Shown here: piece by piece, positions 40,540 through 51,045 of the stretch
How the letters are laid out: every line of letters begins with the position of its first letter
How positions within the stretch are numbered: the stretch's first letter is position 1
NCBI RefSeq assembly: GCF_947172395.1
Contig: NC_069095.1
Coordinates: 6,758,001-6,822,000, forward strand
Direction of reading: 5' to 3'
Length of the DNA: 64,000 nucleotides
Source of the DNA: Bicyclus anynana
Lineage: Eukaryota; Arthropoda; Insecta; Lepidoptera; Nymphalidae
The notes under the pieces: generated by a model
The model's database searches: none
Told to the model about the DNA's origin: nothing
What the model saw: only the letters and a program-made list of their open reading frames with translations
Position numbers and translations under genes: made by a program

Positions 40540-40685
40540 TTATTTATTTATTTTATTTATTTAAATATCTTAATTGCAACAAACATGTAAGAACATACAA
40601 AATCTTAGATTTTAGGATAAAATGCAAGAGGCGACCTTATCACTAATAGTGATCTCTTCCAGGCTACCTAACATGAATAAATATA
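40540..40685 (-). repeat. LINE 3'UTR-like repeat
   Basis: 'ttatttattttatttattta' then 'gaggcgaccttatcactaat' and 'agtgatctcttccaggctac' is the complement of a 3'UTR motif common in lepidopteran LINEs (probably CR1-like). A small inverted motif (TCACTAATAGTGA) lies in it. No ORF adjoins. Confidence 0.5.
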
Positions 40686-42050
40686 AATATTTATTTGTAT
40701 TTTTTTTTAGTCACGTCTTTTTTAATATGACCAAAATTCTCTTGCCCTATAAACCAGTCGATAAGACTACGTTTGGAGTAAGTGTGACCTAGTTTGTCAA
40801 GATTCTCTAACAGACGGCGATCAAATTCATGACTTCTCGATATTACATCCAGTCGTTTTATCGTGGAAGTATTATTAAATGGTATTGATGACCATAATAA
40901 TGATTTTATATAACAATTATTTTTAATGATATTTTGCAAATATAAGTCCGGGAAAACGGGATTTAGTAATAGTCGAAGCTTTCAAAATAAGCGAAATAAT
41001 TAAGGGCATTGCAATATTAAGTAATCTTGTAAATAGGTAAATCCCATTATTCATATTACAGGAGATTTTCCAAATCAAAAAATCAGAAATAAAATCCTTT
41101 AAATTTTTAACAGAAAATATAAAACCATTTTCCAGTGTTTTAATACAAGGACAAAAGTATATTTCCCGATAGCAGAGTTAAGCGGATTAAAATGAACATT
41201 GTTTTTGACTGCCAACTCTGTTGTCTATTATTCCGAAGAAAGATGACGTAAACGTGTAAGTAAGTAGATATAAAATAATTATTTTTTAGTTTATACCAGC
41301 AAGTAAAGAAAATAAAAAAAGAAATAAAAATACAAAATAAAATATTATTACGTACCTACAAAAAAAAATAAAAAATCCCTTGAAAAATAAAATTTAACTC
41401 TATGCGCTCGGAGGAACATTAAGTTAATAATAACATACACACGAGTACAAACACTGCTAAAACCCTTTTGGCTTCGCCATAGTCAAGTAAAAAGTAAAGA
41501 GCTGTCTTGCCATTTCTAAGCTCCACATTACAATGCGTTGAAAATTAATATGATCTAAACAAAATACCTACTTGTATTATGGATCATTACTCTTGCGCGG
41601 GCGCAAACGCTGAGTTGAAGGGCGCGAATTAACTGCACTTATCTCGTCTAATGGATGTATATCTGTGTGCGTAACATGTACATAGTTACAACTACTACAC
41701 TGAGAGAATTATACGCAATTTACTATCTAATATAACAATTATTATTAATGTGAATGTGATTTTGTTTATTACACCCTTTACCTGCTTAACCGATCAACAT
41801 GGCATAGACAAAGAAATGCCATAAAAAACAACACTTGTAAAATGTAGCAATTCTCGCAATCAGTACTGTAAAAAGTTGTGAGATATAGTTACATGGATAA
41901 CAAGAAAAAGTTAGAAAGAACAACAAGAAATAAAGGAAGCATGGTCCATCCAAAACAAACCAATCAAGTGCGATTACACTCGCACGCCAAGAGTTTCATA
42001 CAAAAAATTTTTCGTCATAATTCAAAAACATCATAGCCAAACAACAATCA
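40686..42050. other. AT-rich unannotated stretch
   Basis: An 82-codon minus-strand ORF (40691-40939) is unrecognised. Nothing else identified. Confidence 0.35.
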
Positions 42051-42054
42051 CTCG

Positions 42055-42295
42055 TCATCATCATTAACTGTGATGTTAGGCTGGTCCACCACGCTGGCCC
42101 AAAGCGAATTGGCAGACTTCACATACGAAGAAAATTCTCAGGTATGCAGATTTGCTCACGATGTTTTTCGTTCACCGTATGAGACACGTGATATTTAATT
42201 TCTGATAACTGAAAAGTTGTAAATGCATGCCCCTGACCAGATTTAAACCTACGCCCTCGGAATCGAAGGCATATCCACTGTACTATCAAAGCTCT
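42055..42295 (-). mobile_element. tRNA-derived SINE, Metulj-like, 3'-shortened
   Basis: 'catcattaactgtgatgtta' then 'ccaccacgctggcccaaagc', 'gtatgcagatttgctcacga', and the head complement 'ctcggaatcgaaggcatatc'. The 'gaatatgggttg' end is lost by a deletion. Confidence 0.85.
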
Positions 42296-42317
42296 TATCT
42301 TATTTTAAACACTCATC

Positions 42318-42693
42318 ATCCTACTCTAATATTATAAACGCGAAAGTTTGTATGGATGTTTGTTACTCTTTAAGCCGCTATTACTGAAACGATTTAGCTG
42401 AAATTTGGAACGGAAATACATTTTAACCTGGATTAACACATAGGCTACTTTTTATTCCGAAAAAATCCATGGTTCCCGATATTTGCGAAAACTGATGATT
42501 TTGATGACATGAATGTTTGTTACTCTTTCACGCCTCGACTACTGAACCGAATTAGCTGAACTTTGGTATTAAGATATATTATAGCCTGGATTAACACATA
42601 AGCTACTTTTTATCCCAAAATATTCCATGGTTACCGAGGGATTTGTAAAAAACTAAATTCCACGCAGACGAAGTCGCGGGCGGCCGCTAGTAT
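42318..42693 (+). mobile_element. Chimeric tandem Helitron (two subfamilies)
   Basis: The first part (42318-42500) starts 'ctctaatattataaacgcga' and runs to the 'ccatggttcccgatatttgc' block. The second part (42505-42693) restarts at 'gaatgtttgttactctttca' and repeats the body in the subfamily that has 'attaagatatattatagcct', ending GCGGGCGGCCGCTAGT. One 5' end, two bodies and one 3' end are present: either a nested insertion or a fused, end-bypass product. Confidence 0.85.
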
Positions 42694-43390
42694 TCTATAA
42701 TTCATATAAAATCTGGTTTCATTATGCTATTATACATTGAGTTGAGAGAACTTTCAATTACTTAAATATAACTTAGGCGTTAATTTTAGTATCTGAAATG
42801 GATATAACTAAAATGGAAGAGGATTTTGATTATCTCGGCTCCGAGACGTTGATTGCTAGTGAAGATAATTGTTGGCTAAACAAAGCGTTGAGCGGATGAC
42901 GGGCGGGCGAGCCCCGGGCGCCTGCAATGGCCATTTGTATGGGAAACAGAGTAACGCATAGCGTATGCGTTTGAATTATTAGTACTGGCTTTATGTGAAC
43001 CGACTTAAAGGATAAGAATAGGAAGAAATATAATGTTCGCGCAGTCTGGTGATTTACTTTATCACCAATTCGATCACTCGGTTTATTACTTTCACTTAAT
43101 TGCACACTGTATCTGCTTAGTAACATCCTGATACTAGTGTACCTAACACAAGAATGAGCCTCCCTCTTATGAGAGGCTTGTATTGCACTTGTTGGTATAT
43201 TGACATCGTGTTCGTCACTGGCATGACCACGTGTCATAGACTCAATCCAGATAATATTTGATAACATCCGGTAAACACTGAATTCTTTCATATCAACAGT
43301 CTGCGGCTGCTGACATTCAGTCCATGTAGACTTGTAGAGGTCCTACAAGGAGCAAGAGATTTAACAGGTATATTATTATTACAATCATAT
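42694..43390. other. Unannotated, with the longest unrecognised ORF
   Basis: A 153-codon minus-strand ORF (42830-43291) has no domain, signal or repeat that I recognise. A short palindrome ACGCATAGCGTATGCGT lies at 42954-42970. Random expectation for one ORF of this length in 64 kb is not negligible, so I leave it uncalled. Confidence 0.3.
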
Positions 43391-43394
43391 TTGA

Positions 43395-43435
43395 AATGTC
43401 AAGATTGACTATTTGTAAAGACTCTACTACCATGA
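43395..43435 (-). pseudogene. Jockey/CR1-type LINE 3'UTR scrap
   Basis: 'gactatttgtaaagactcta' + 'ctacc' matches 36606-36630 ('gactatttgtaaagattcta'). Confidence 0.5.
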
Positions 43436-43504
43436 TATTTTTAAAATATTATCTCTGCGAGATAGTAGAGTAGTTGAAAGAGATGATGATGACAATTATG
43501 AAAT

Positions 43505-43650
43505 GGACGTTTAGTTCTCAACGTGGCAACCCTACACCCGAAAACGCAGTGTGATTTAACTACCACTACGTAGACTGAGTGGAGCCCATATCTTGATAGA
43601 CGTGGGGTCCAAGATTTGCAACCCCGCACCCAGAAACTGCATTGTCGGTA
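43505..43650. repeat. Two diverged direct copies of a ~95-bp motif
   Basis: 'gcaaccctacacccgaaaac' + 'gcagtgt' (43524-) and 'gcaaccccgcacccagaaac' + 'tgcattgt' (43617-) are direct repeats in GC-richer DNA. Origin unknown. Confidence 0.6.
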
Positions 43651-44368
43651 AAGCCCCCAATAGGTGTTGTTTCTTGTTTTGACAGATGGACTGACCATGG
43701 TCGTTTATAAGTCAGGAGTGGACTTCCATCGTTACCAAGATGATGATGAATATGATGATTCGAAAATAGAGAGTAATAATTATCTTCCTAACTCAGGTCG
43801 TTTTCACTGTCCAGCCAAATTCGGTACGATCCTACTAGAACAGGATAACCGTTCTTATAGAAGTTCTAGAGAAGCCAAGTTCTTTAAGCAGGTTAGAAAA
43901 AAGGCCAATGGTAGGTACCTATAAAGAGAAGGTGCGTAAATAAAAAGTACAAGTCATTTTACTACTTTAAGGTCATAACCTGTAACCATTTATAATTATT
44001 GTATTATTATTTAGAACCTACGCTGACTATTTATCTTAGTCAATATAATAGCAGTTAATTCCTTCATTATTAACAAGCACTACGCAATGGTAAGTCAGCA
44101 CAAACCATCTAATCCTGCACCTCGAACAAACTTTTATGGTTTAAGCCGTACTTATACCATAAAAGTTAGTACTGACCCAACGATCTCCTAACTATTACAA
44201 ACCGTACTAGATAATATATAAGTATTATCCTCACATTAAAACGAGTGGATGGCCTTTTAACTCCTTTTATTGAAAGCAATAGGTAATACTCGCTCATAAT
44301 AGCGTACTACCGTTTTCGCTGGCATTATAAAGGATTACTAGAAATCAAGTAACAAAAGCAAGCTTTCT
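43651..44368. other. Unannotated, with an unrecognised 86-codon ORF
   Basis: The ORF at 43664-43924 is acidic in the middle (QDDDEYDDS) and ends in a basic stretch, followed by an AATG/GTAGGT donor-like site within its last codons. No family recognised; it could be chance. Confidence 0.25.
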
Positions 44369-44374
44369 AATACT

Positions 44375-45115
44375 CAGTGGCGTAGCGTGCCTTGAAGGGG
44401 CCCTGTATCATAAAAATAAAAATTCTTACAAACGATAAACAAAAATGCTTATCATTATCAACCGATGGACGTCCACTGCTGGACATAGGCCTCTTGCATG
44501 GACTTTCAAACAAGACGGTCTCGAGCCGCCAGCATCCAGCGGCTCCCTGCAACCCGCTTGATGTCTTCGGTCCACCTAGTAGGGGGTCGACCAACACTGC
44601 GCTTTCCGGTGCGGGGTCGCCATCCAGCATCTTGGGACCCCAACGTCCATCGGCTCTTCGAACTATGTGGCCTGCCCATTGCCACTTCAGCTTCGCGACA
44701 CGCTGAGCTATGTCAGTGACTTTGGTTCGTCTGCGGATCTTCTCATTTCTGATTCGATCACGCAGAGAAACTCCAAGTGTGTGTGAGTGACTTTGAGCCT
44801 TCAAATAAGGCTCGTAGTTAGTTACTAAGTAACTAAAAATGCTTGCATAAACCAAATATGACAGTGACTTATGAATATATTATAAAGGATGTTTCCAACT
44901 TTAAGATGCTCGAATAAGCCGGGAAAAAAAGAGATTTCTTTTTTTAATTTTTTCATTTTTTGAAACTCCAAAGGCAGTTATTTTTCTGGAAAGCACCAGA
45001 TTTTTGTGATTCTGCATTAAATTTTACAAATTTTTGCTTTCACACGTAAGGGGCCCCTGTAGTCCAGGAGCCCCGTATCGTTGATACAGCTGACACGACG
45101 CTGGCTACGCCCCTG
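44375..45115. mobile_element. hAT-like non-autonomous element, 741 bp
   Basis: Left terminus CAGTGGCGTAGC (44375-44386); the right terminus GCTACGCCCCTG (45104-45115) is its complement with one mismatch. The 6-bp direct repeat AATACT flanks both ends (44369-44374 and 45116-45121), consistent with a worn 8-bp hAT target duplication. Subterminal 'aaggggccctgtatcat' and 'aaggggcccctgtag' / 'gccccgtatcgttgatac' also mirror. There is no transposase; the interior carries a LINE fragment. Confidence 0.75.
44450..44810 (-). pseudogene. LINE (RTE-like) C-terminal fragment inside the hAT-like element
   Basis: The minus strand reads LGVSLRDRIRNEKIRRRTKV, TDIAQRVAKLKWQWAGHI, VRRADGRWGPKML. It then shifts frame near 44630 and continues as a GRPPT / KRVAG / QEAYVQQWTSIG-like C-terminus, ending at 'accgatggacgtccactg'. 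One frameshift and substitutions inactivate it. It is the longest RTE-like tail here other than the 20-kb copy, and from a different subfamily. Confidence 0.85.
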
Positions 45116-45121
45116 AATACT

Positions 45122-46015
45122 AACCTTAGTGCAACCTAGTTTGCCGTCGAACACGTTAATGCTAAAATACGTATTCCTCTTTTAGATATTCAGATCTCGG
45201 ACATTGTTGTATTCATGTGGTAGCGATTACATTAAACTTAGATATTTAAATGTTATTCGTATTAATATTATCAATATTAATGTTTATGTGTTTTTACTCA
45301 ATTACGCAAAATTGACTGATCGGATTTGGACGGCATTTGAGAGAAAGATAGTTTATAACCAGGATTTTGTAATTTAAGTACCTATTAGTGGAAGACATTT
45401 ATAAACTAAAGACTAAAATCTGTTTGTCAGTCAGTTTGTTTATATATTAAACATTTCGCCTGCAAGATAACAAATAAAGATACTTATTTGTCAAAGCTAA
45501 TTAATTATAGCAATAAACATAATAGGCTTCAAGCTTTGTTACGCTAGTCGTTAGTTGCACTTAGTATATAGGCATATTTTTGTAATTAATCAGCAAATTA
45601 AATCTAACCTTAATTTTTAAATCTATGACACAAAACGTAACTAGATTGAAAATGTATTTGGAGATATACGACATATATGCTCATTTGTAACCTAAGCCTT
45701 TCTTACGAATATTATTTAAAGGAGTACGTACATACCACGATAAACGACCAGATTGTTACGTCGAGAAGCCATAGAGAAAATGAAACAAGAAAGAGGGTAG
45801 ATCGATCTGCCCTAACAGCTGATGTCAACTTTGCATCTCGCAAACTTCACTCTCGTCGTGACCACGATCCATGCAACTGGGTCGAAATATCGACTTCAAA
45901 AACCTCGACGTTTTATCGTGGTTTTAATAAAATTCGTAATGAACAACCACGAAATAAGTTTAAAATCATAACATAGCCTTTCTTTGTTTCAAAGGTATAC
46001 CTATCTTTCTAAGCT
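45122..46015. other. Unannotated stretch
   Basis: A 99-codon ORF (45677-45976) is unrecognised. AT-rich, no repeat identified. Confidence 0.3.
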
Positions 46016-46019
46016 CATA

Positions 46020-46260
46020 GCATTTTCATTTATGCAAATGGCAAATTCCCAATCGGCATCGCACGCTCCGCTGTCTTTCAACGTGCGACCCATGACCTGT
46101 CTTATAGGCTGGCGTCCGCGAGATCCCATTACACTTGTCCGCTTTATTGTCTATAAAGCCTTAAGTGCCAACCATCTGCGATACACCCAACCAATCTCGT
46201 TGCATAATCGCTAAGGCGAGCGCACAATTAAATTTTATATCTCACCTTTCGAAATTAACG
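46020..46260. other. GC-richer unique island
   Basis: 'gcaaatggcaaattcccaat', 'gcgtccgcgagatcccatta', 'tctataaagccttaagtgcc' and GCTAAGGCGAGCGCAC form a unique stretch with an open 76-codon frame that I cannot assign. Possible noncoding functional DNA or a host exon; not demonstrated. Confidence 0.25.
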
Positions 46261-46506
46261 AAACTGTCGTGATAAAACTCGGAAAGGGACCATAACATAA
46301 GCTTTTTAGAATCGGACGAAAGAATAGACCGTTTACGACATCACACTCCGTTCAGGTAATAGTGCTAAAGCGAGGCGCTATGTCGATGTTACCTCACGTA
46401 CGTACTCTAACAAAGACTTGTCAAATTTCTCAAACGATTGGTTCATATTACAGACGTGTGTTTGTAGATAGATTTGGTTTTAAGTAAAGTCCCTCGACAT
46501 TTTATC

Positions 46507-46722
46507 ACACTAATATTATAAAAGCGAAAGTTTGTGTGTAAGTGTGTATGTTTGTTCCTCCTTAACGCTGCGGCTACTGAAGCGATTTGGCTGAAATTTA
46601 AAATGGTTATAGATTTTACTCCGAATTAGCACATACTTTTTATCCCGGAAAAGGCCATGGTTCCCGCGGCATTTGTGAAAAACTGAATTCCACACGGACG
46701 AAGTCGCGATTGTTCGCTAGTT
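46507..46722 (+). mobile_element. Lep1-type Helitron
   Basis: Starts 'cacactaatattataaaagc' + 'gaaagtttgtgtg', full body, ends 'gaagtcgcgattgttcgcta' + GT: CTAG kept, stem partly lost. Confidence 0.9.
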
Positions 46723-46888
46723 TAGTATTATTATAAGGTAATTTCTTTCCAGTAGCATGCACAATATGTTTAACTAACGTAACTCACTACGAGTGATCCT
46801 CAGGATAGGCAGTAAGTACATGATAGTATATATGCAGTGCACGCCACTGATTATTTTCATAAAACATTGAATAAAGATTTTATATTTC

Positions 46889-47096
46889 TACTAGCGGACG
46901 CCCGCGACTTTGTCCGCGTGGTAGTTTTTCACATATCTCGCGGGAACCATCGACTTTCCCGGGATGAAAGGTAGCCTATGTGTTAGTCCAGAGTCAAATC
47001 TATCTCCATTCCAAATTTCAACCACATCGCTTTAGTAACTGCAGCGCAATGAAGGAAATCATACTTACACACAAACTTTATAATTTTAGTGTGATG
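46889..47096 (-). mobile_element. Lep1-type Helitron, opposite orientation to its neighbour
   Basis: Opens ACTAGCGGACGCCCGCGACT, body 'gtagcctatgtgttagtcca', and ends with a decayed 'ttataattttagtgtgatgg'. The aattcag block is deleted after 'ccgcgtgg'. Faces the copy ending at 46722 across ~165 bp. Confidence 0.9.
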
Positions 47097-47129
47097 GTTC
47101 CTTTCGTAGTTTTTGATATAAATTTATAA

Positions 47130-47490
47130 CATAAAAAAAATTTTAATAAAAAAAATACAACCGACTTCAAAACCTAAAAACGTACCCACTAAACTAAAAA
47201 GCGAAAAATAACATCATAATATGTTCTACCTGCTGATCAGTATGAAGGCGGTGCTAAGCCGGTGATGTATTAATTCAAGCCATGTGAGCATATCTTATAG
47301 ATTTAGATTTTGCAGACAGTGTTGTTTCATGTGGTCCTGTCAGAAATGGCTTAAATTAAGACAACACCGGCTAAGCACCGACTTCATACTGATCAGCAGG
47401 TAGAACATATTATGATGTTATTTTTCGCTTTTTAGTTTAGTGGGTACGTTTTTAGGTTATGAAGTCGGTTGTATTTTTTTTATTAAAATT
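47130..47490. repeat. ~140-bp inner inverted repeat of the element
   Basis: Arms 47130-47282 and 47347-47490 are nearly perfect complements, including GTACCCACTAAACTAAAAAG, GCGAAAAATAACATCATAAT and CTACCTGCTGATCAGTATGA in the left arm. The loop is ~64 bp. The 447-1165 copy has only one arm. Confidence 0.9.
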
Positions 47491-47539
47491 TTTATTATTT
47501 TTCAATTTTTAGTGTAAAATTTCATCTCAAACGAATACA

Positions 47540-47950
47540 TTAGACGCTTATGACAGTCACAACCCATCTTGGTACAAAATTCTCAGCAATACAAATTAAT
47601 CAAGCCCAAGCACAAGGTAGCTACCGTAAACCGTCAAAGGGTTCCCTTCATTGATCTTGGTCTTCATCATCAGAACCCTAATAACAGACACAACTCATCT
47701 AGGTAGAAAGTTCTCAGCAATACGAATTAATCAAGGCCAAACACAAGGTAGTTACTGTAAACTGTTAAGGAGTTCCCTTAATTGTCCTTGGTCTTCATCA
47801 CCAAACCCCTAAATGACAGTCACAACCTATCTATGTGGAAAGTTCTCATTAATACAAATTAATCAAGCCCAAACACAAGGTAACTGCTGTAAATCACCAA
47901 GGAGTTCCCTCGTCTGTTTTATGACTCCATCATCAGATCGATTTTAAACC
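47540..47950. repeat. Three ~131-bp tandem units
   Basis: TCTCA anchors at 47581, 47712 and 47844 (periods 131 and 132). Each unit has 'tgacagtcacaaccyatct', 'caagcccaaacacaaggta' and 'gagttccct'. Same units, reversed, at 471-815. Confidence 0.9.
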
Positions 47951-48236
47951 TTCATAATTTTGTATTTCTTAAAGGTACTAAATGGAAAAGAAGTTTACGA
48001 ACACACTAGACACCCATATAATTTTCGAAAGTTCCCCTCAATTTCTCCAGGATTCCATCATCAGATCTTGTCATGATGGCAATGGGACCAAATGGGGACT
48101 TTACCGTTTCAAACAAAAAAAGAATTTTTGAAATCGGTCCAGGCGTCTTTGAGTAATCGGTGTACATACATAAAAAAAAAAAAAAAAAAAAATACCGACC
48201 GAATTGAGAACCTCCTCCTTTTTGAAGTCGGTTAAC

Positions 48237-48885
48237 AATAAACATAGATCTCTGATCACACACATGTTGACACACATGAAGTCGGTTTAAGTCCCAACAG
48301 ATTTAATAGATTTAAAATCCAATACCATAAATCTCGAGTAAATAGCCTTTTAAATAGAAAATAAAATTACTGTACCGTTTACGATGTTGTAATGTATTCC
48401 GGTAATAGTGAAATAATATGGCACTTTGCCGATCGTATTACTAACAAAGACATGTAAAATATCTCAAACGTCAGATTTATGCGGCAATCTCCATCTGAAG
48501 TGTCAGTATTTCACTTGTGCCTCATCGGACTTATGACTTTAGAACGAAATACTGTTACAGCCAGACGTTCCTCGTTTTAATAAAATTTGTCAGTTCATAC
48601 TTCTTCTATAGATAAGTATTTCAGCACATTATGGAGTTTGTACCTACTGTGGTGCCTTTAATAAGTAGCAGGATTCAAGGGTCCATATTCTCAATTGTCT
48701 AAGTGTAAAACATATTTTTGGATGTTTGTTATATGAATCCTATATATTTATTAATACTTAATTGTAAGAAAAAACAATAACGAAGAAAATAACAAAAAAA
48801 AACATCTTTCATGCCTTGTCCATAGAAACTCCATAATTTTTCGGAATTAACGCATTCTCAAAGTTTAGAATATGAAAGTTTCAGT
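48237..48885. other. Unannotated stretch
   Basis: Nothing recognised. Confidence 0.35.
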
Positions 48886-48891
48886 TTAGTA

Positions 48892-49100
48892 AACGCCCGA
48901 GACTCTGGCCGCGTCACGTTCTGCTTATCACAAATCCTACGGGAACCTTGATTTTTCCGAGATCAAAAGTAGCCTATATATTAATCTAGAGTAGAATCTA
49001 TTTCCATTTCAAATTTCAGCTAAATTATTTCAGTAGCAGCAGCGCAAAGGAGGAATAAACATACACACAACGAAAGTTTGTGTGAATGTTTGTTCCTTTC
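48892..49100 (-). mobile_element. Lep1-type Helitron, decayed
   Basis: 'tttagtaaacgcccgagact', 'aaaagtagcctatatattaa', 'aaatttcagctaaattattt', 'gcagcgcaaaggaggaataa'. The CTAG terminus has become TTAG. The right end contains an extra inverted scrap of the 5' end ('cgaaagtttgtgtgaatgtt'). Confidence 0.8.
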
Positions 49101-49344
49101 TATTATTAAGTGTGATGCATGTGCAAAGGCGGTCTTGTTGCTTTTAGCAATAAGATTCTTCGTGGCTTCTAATAAAGACCCTTAAAGTTTGATTTTTAAA
49201 AGGATTTTTCGAAAGGTTGCCGCGAAGCGAAATGCTTATCAACTACAGACATGTATTCTTGTATTATTGTGAGGGAAATATATATATAAAATACGCACTG
49301 TACTTTGCAGTTAAGAACCAGCAGTTGATATTTTTGATTTTCGA

Positions 49345-49397
49345 AGCGTAAGCGTTTGTAGAAAGAGAATTGACATGCCACATGGTCACAGGCCCTG
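49345..49397. mobile_element. Palindromic MITE family P, half copy
   Basis: 'ttcgaagcgtaagcgtttgt', 'agaaagagaattgacatgcc', 'acatggtcacaggccc' equals the right half of the MITE at 59833-60031. No left half precedes it. Confidence 0.75.
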
Positions 49398-49965
49398 AAC
49401 CTTGCAAAGCTACCACAGTCCAATCACATATATGGCTTCCGTACTTATGGTAGAAGCATAGATTGACAACCTTCACAAACTAAGGCCTGTCTGGGTATCG
49501 CAGGCTAACAGTCCATTATGACTATAAGAGAACACGTGCGTGTAACCGAATCGTCTACAGAAGATTAAGAGGTGGTAATTTGACGTTGATTTAGGGATAG
49601 AGACGCTCCTTTCATCGGACGGATTGTCTTTCCTCGGGCCAGTGAGACGTTTTGTCTGTGCCATGAGACTATCCCTAAAAGGCTCTTTATAATGTTTTTA
49701 TTTATTGGAACGAGCGTTAATAAATTGTAACCGAGCTCGGGGTATATTAGCTTTCGTTTAGATAACTGTTAATGGTGTTGGTGGAGTTGAGATTTGTTGT
49801 ATGTGTTAGGGACCGAACAGGCTGTATAAATATAAAAGTCTGTATATTATGTGAAATTATATTTTACACAAATCCAGGAGTTTTTGAGGCAACCTACTCG
49901 TAATATGTTTTTTAAGAAAAGTTTTAGGATTGTCCACTTTTATCACTTGGGGTGTTAAAATAGTA

Positions 49966-50070
49966 GATTGTTATACAAGGGGCTAAAACGACCCATTATA
50001 TACGAGATATTTTTAGGAACTAAATAGAAACCAAGTTTATAATGGGTTTAGCCCCGCGTGTTACACTATA
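49966..50070. mobile_element. Small fold-back element
   Basis: 'aaggggctaaaacgacccat' + 'tata' at 49978 faces 'tataatgggtttagcccc' at 50038, an inverted pair with ~40 bp between. Termini are not sharply defined. Confidence 0.5.
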
Positions 50071-50500
50071 TTTTTCACTACGATTGCGAGAAAATGAAAA
50101 ATAATGCTTACGGTAATTCAATGTTTTGTTTTAATTAAAAGTTAAATGTACGAACTTGGAAAAAATTATGTCAAGAGAGATGCTTTTACCCGGTAACTTA
50201 ATTTTCGACTGCTGTGAAGATGAATAATGAGTATGTGAGGTAAACGTAGGATTTATTACTTTTAAAAACTCGTTGTTCTTTTCTCCACTTATTAAATTTT
50301 TCGTAGGTATTTAATTTGTAGACTCGTATTTTTCCATCTTTAAATTAGGATCACCATTCTCAATAGATGAAGACATAGCAATTAATGTTGCGAAATATGT
50401 AAATTACGGTCACAAATTCACAATGAATTTCTTAAAAAAATCAAGTATGGATTATTCACAGCAAATTGTTTTTAAATTCTCGCTCTTTAATTTTTTTTTT
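50071..50500. other. AT-rich unannotated stretch
   Basis: Nothing recognised. Confidence 0.4.
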
Positions 50501-50504
50501 CTTT

Positions 50505-50602
50505 ACTAATATAATTTTTTCCCATGAAGAAAAGGCAAAGGTTACACCGTACAACCTTGTCTTCAAATCTCGGGTGAAACCGCGCGGCGTCAGCTAGTTC
50601 CA
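50505..50602 (+). mobile_element. Helitron-like 3' end (GCGTCAGCTAGT type)
   Basis: 'ctcgggtgaaaccgcgcggc' + GTCAGCTAGT is a terminus shape seen at the ends of lepidopteran non-autonomous Helitrons. The body ('tacaccgtacaaccttgtct') is short. Related ends at 54.0 and 59.2 kb. Confidence 0.55.
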
Positions 50603-50745
50603 GAATATGTATAGTATCGGCGCGTGCGCTGTGCGCAGCTGGCGGGCGCGGCGCTGATGTCATCGGCTCAAATGTCATTTCCCTGCGCCAGTGGCGTGGG
50701 CGCTGGCACTTCGGCCGCGGGCATACCTGGCTTACACTAATTTGT
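50603..50745. other. GC-rich island
   Basis: Very GC-rich ('gcgcagctggcgggcgcggc', 'gccagtggcgtgggcgctgg') with an inverted-type pair gcgccagtggcg / cgctggcac. A TGATGTCATCGGC site near 50655 fits a CRE/ATF-like TGA(N)TCA pattern. A 134-codon minus ORF crosses it and the Helitron end; not a gene. Confidence 0.3.
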
Positions 50746-51045
50746 GTATTAAAAGCCACCTGTGTTACTCCATTTGATACCCTTTGGAATCGTTTCGTAT
50801 TTTGATAGATGATGAATGGTAGGTGTCTACAGATCCGCATCGTACGTATCGCAAACGGATAGTAGTATTCTTTGTATAGAAAGTTATACAAGTGCGTCCA
50901 CTGATTGTTATCGTAAGGATCGAAGTCCGATACTTGCGATGCGATGCGAATTATGTGGACGCCTGTGTGTGCCTGTGTGAAGTAGTAGGCTTTCTTTTTC
51001 TAGGTCCGAATTGTTTTGACGCGCCTTTCAGGATTCCGTTCCTAA
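50746..51045. other. Unannotated unique sequence
   Basis: Short inverted similarity 'gatccgcatcgtacgtatcg' and 'cgatgcgatgcgaatt' is unexplained. Nothing else. Confidence 0.25.

Larger units (their letters stand above)
47130..48236. mobile_element. Complete 'AACCGACTTCAAAA' element
   Basis: The same 14-bp end, AACCGACTTCAAAA, is at the left (47159-47172) and, inverted, at the right ('ttttgaagtcggtt' ending 48234). From left: a long inverted repeat (47130-47490), three ~131-bp tandem units (47540-47950), a unique block ending in 'ggtccaggcgtctttgagta', an A-run, and 'cctcctcctttttgaagtc'. There is no ORF of transposase size. A partial, inverted copy is at 447-1165. Non-autonomous; superfamily not assigned. 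Confidence 0.75.

Noticed and set aside
42830..43291. 153-codon minus-strand ORF, longest without TE similarity
   Set aside because: No recognisable domain, no supporting neighbours, no splice or codon-use signal. One such ORF in 64 kb can arise by chance.
44392..44719. Two plus-strand ORFs over the LINE fragment
   Set aside because: Shadows of the minus-strand LINE reading frame.
50487..50891. 134-codon minus-strand ORF
   Set aside because: It runs through a Helitron-like end and a GC-rich patch; composition explains the open frame.
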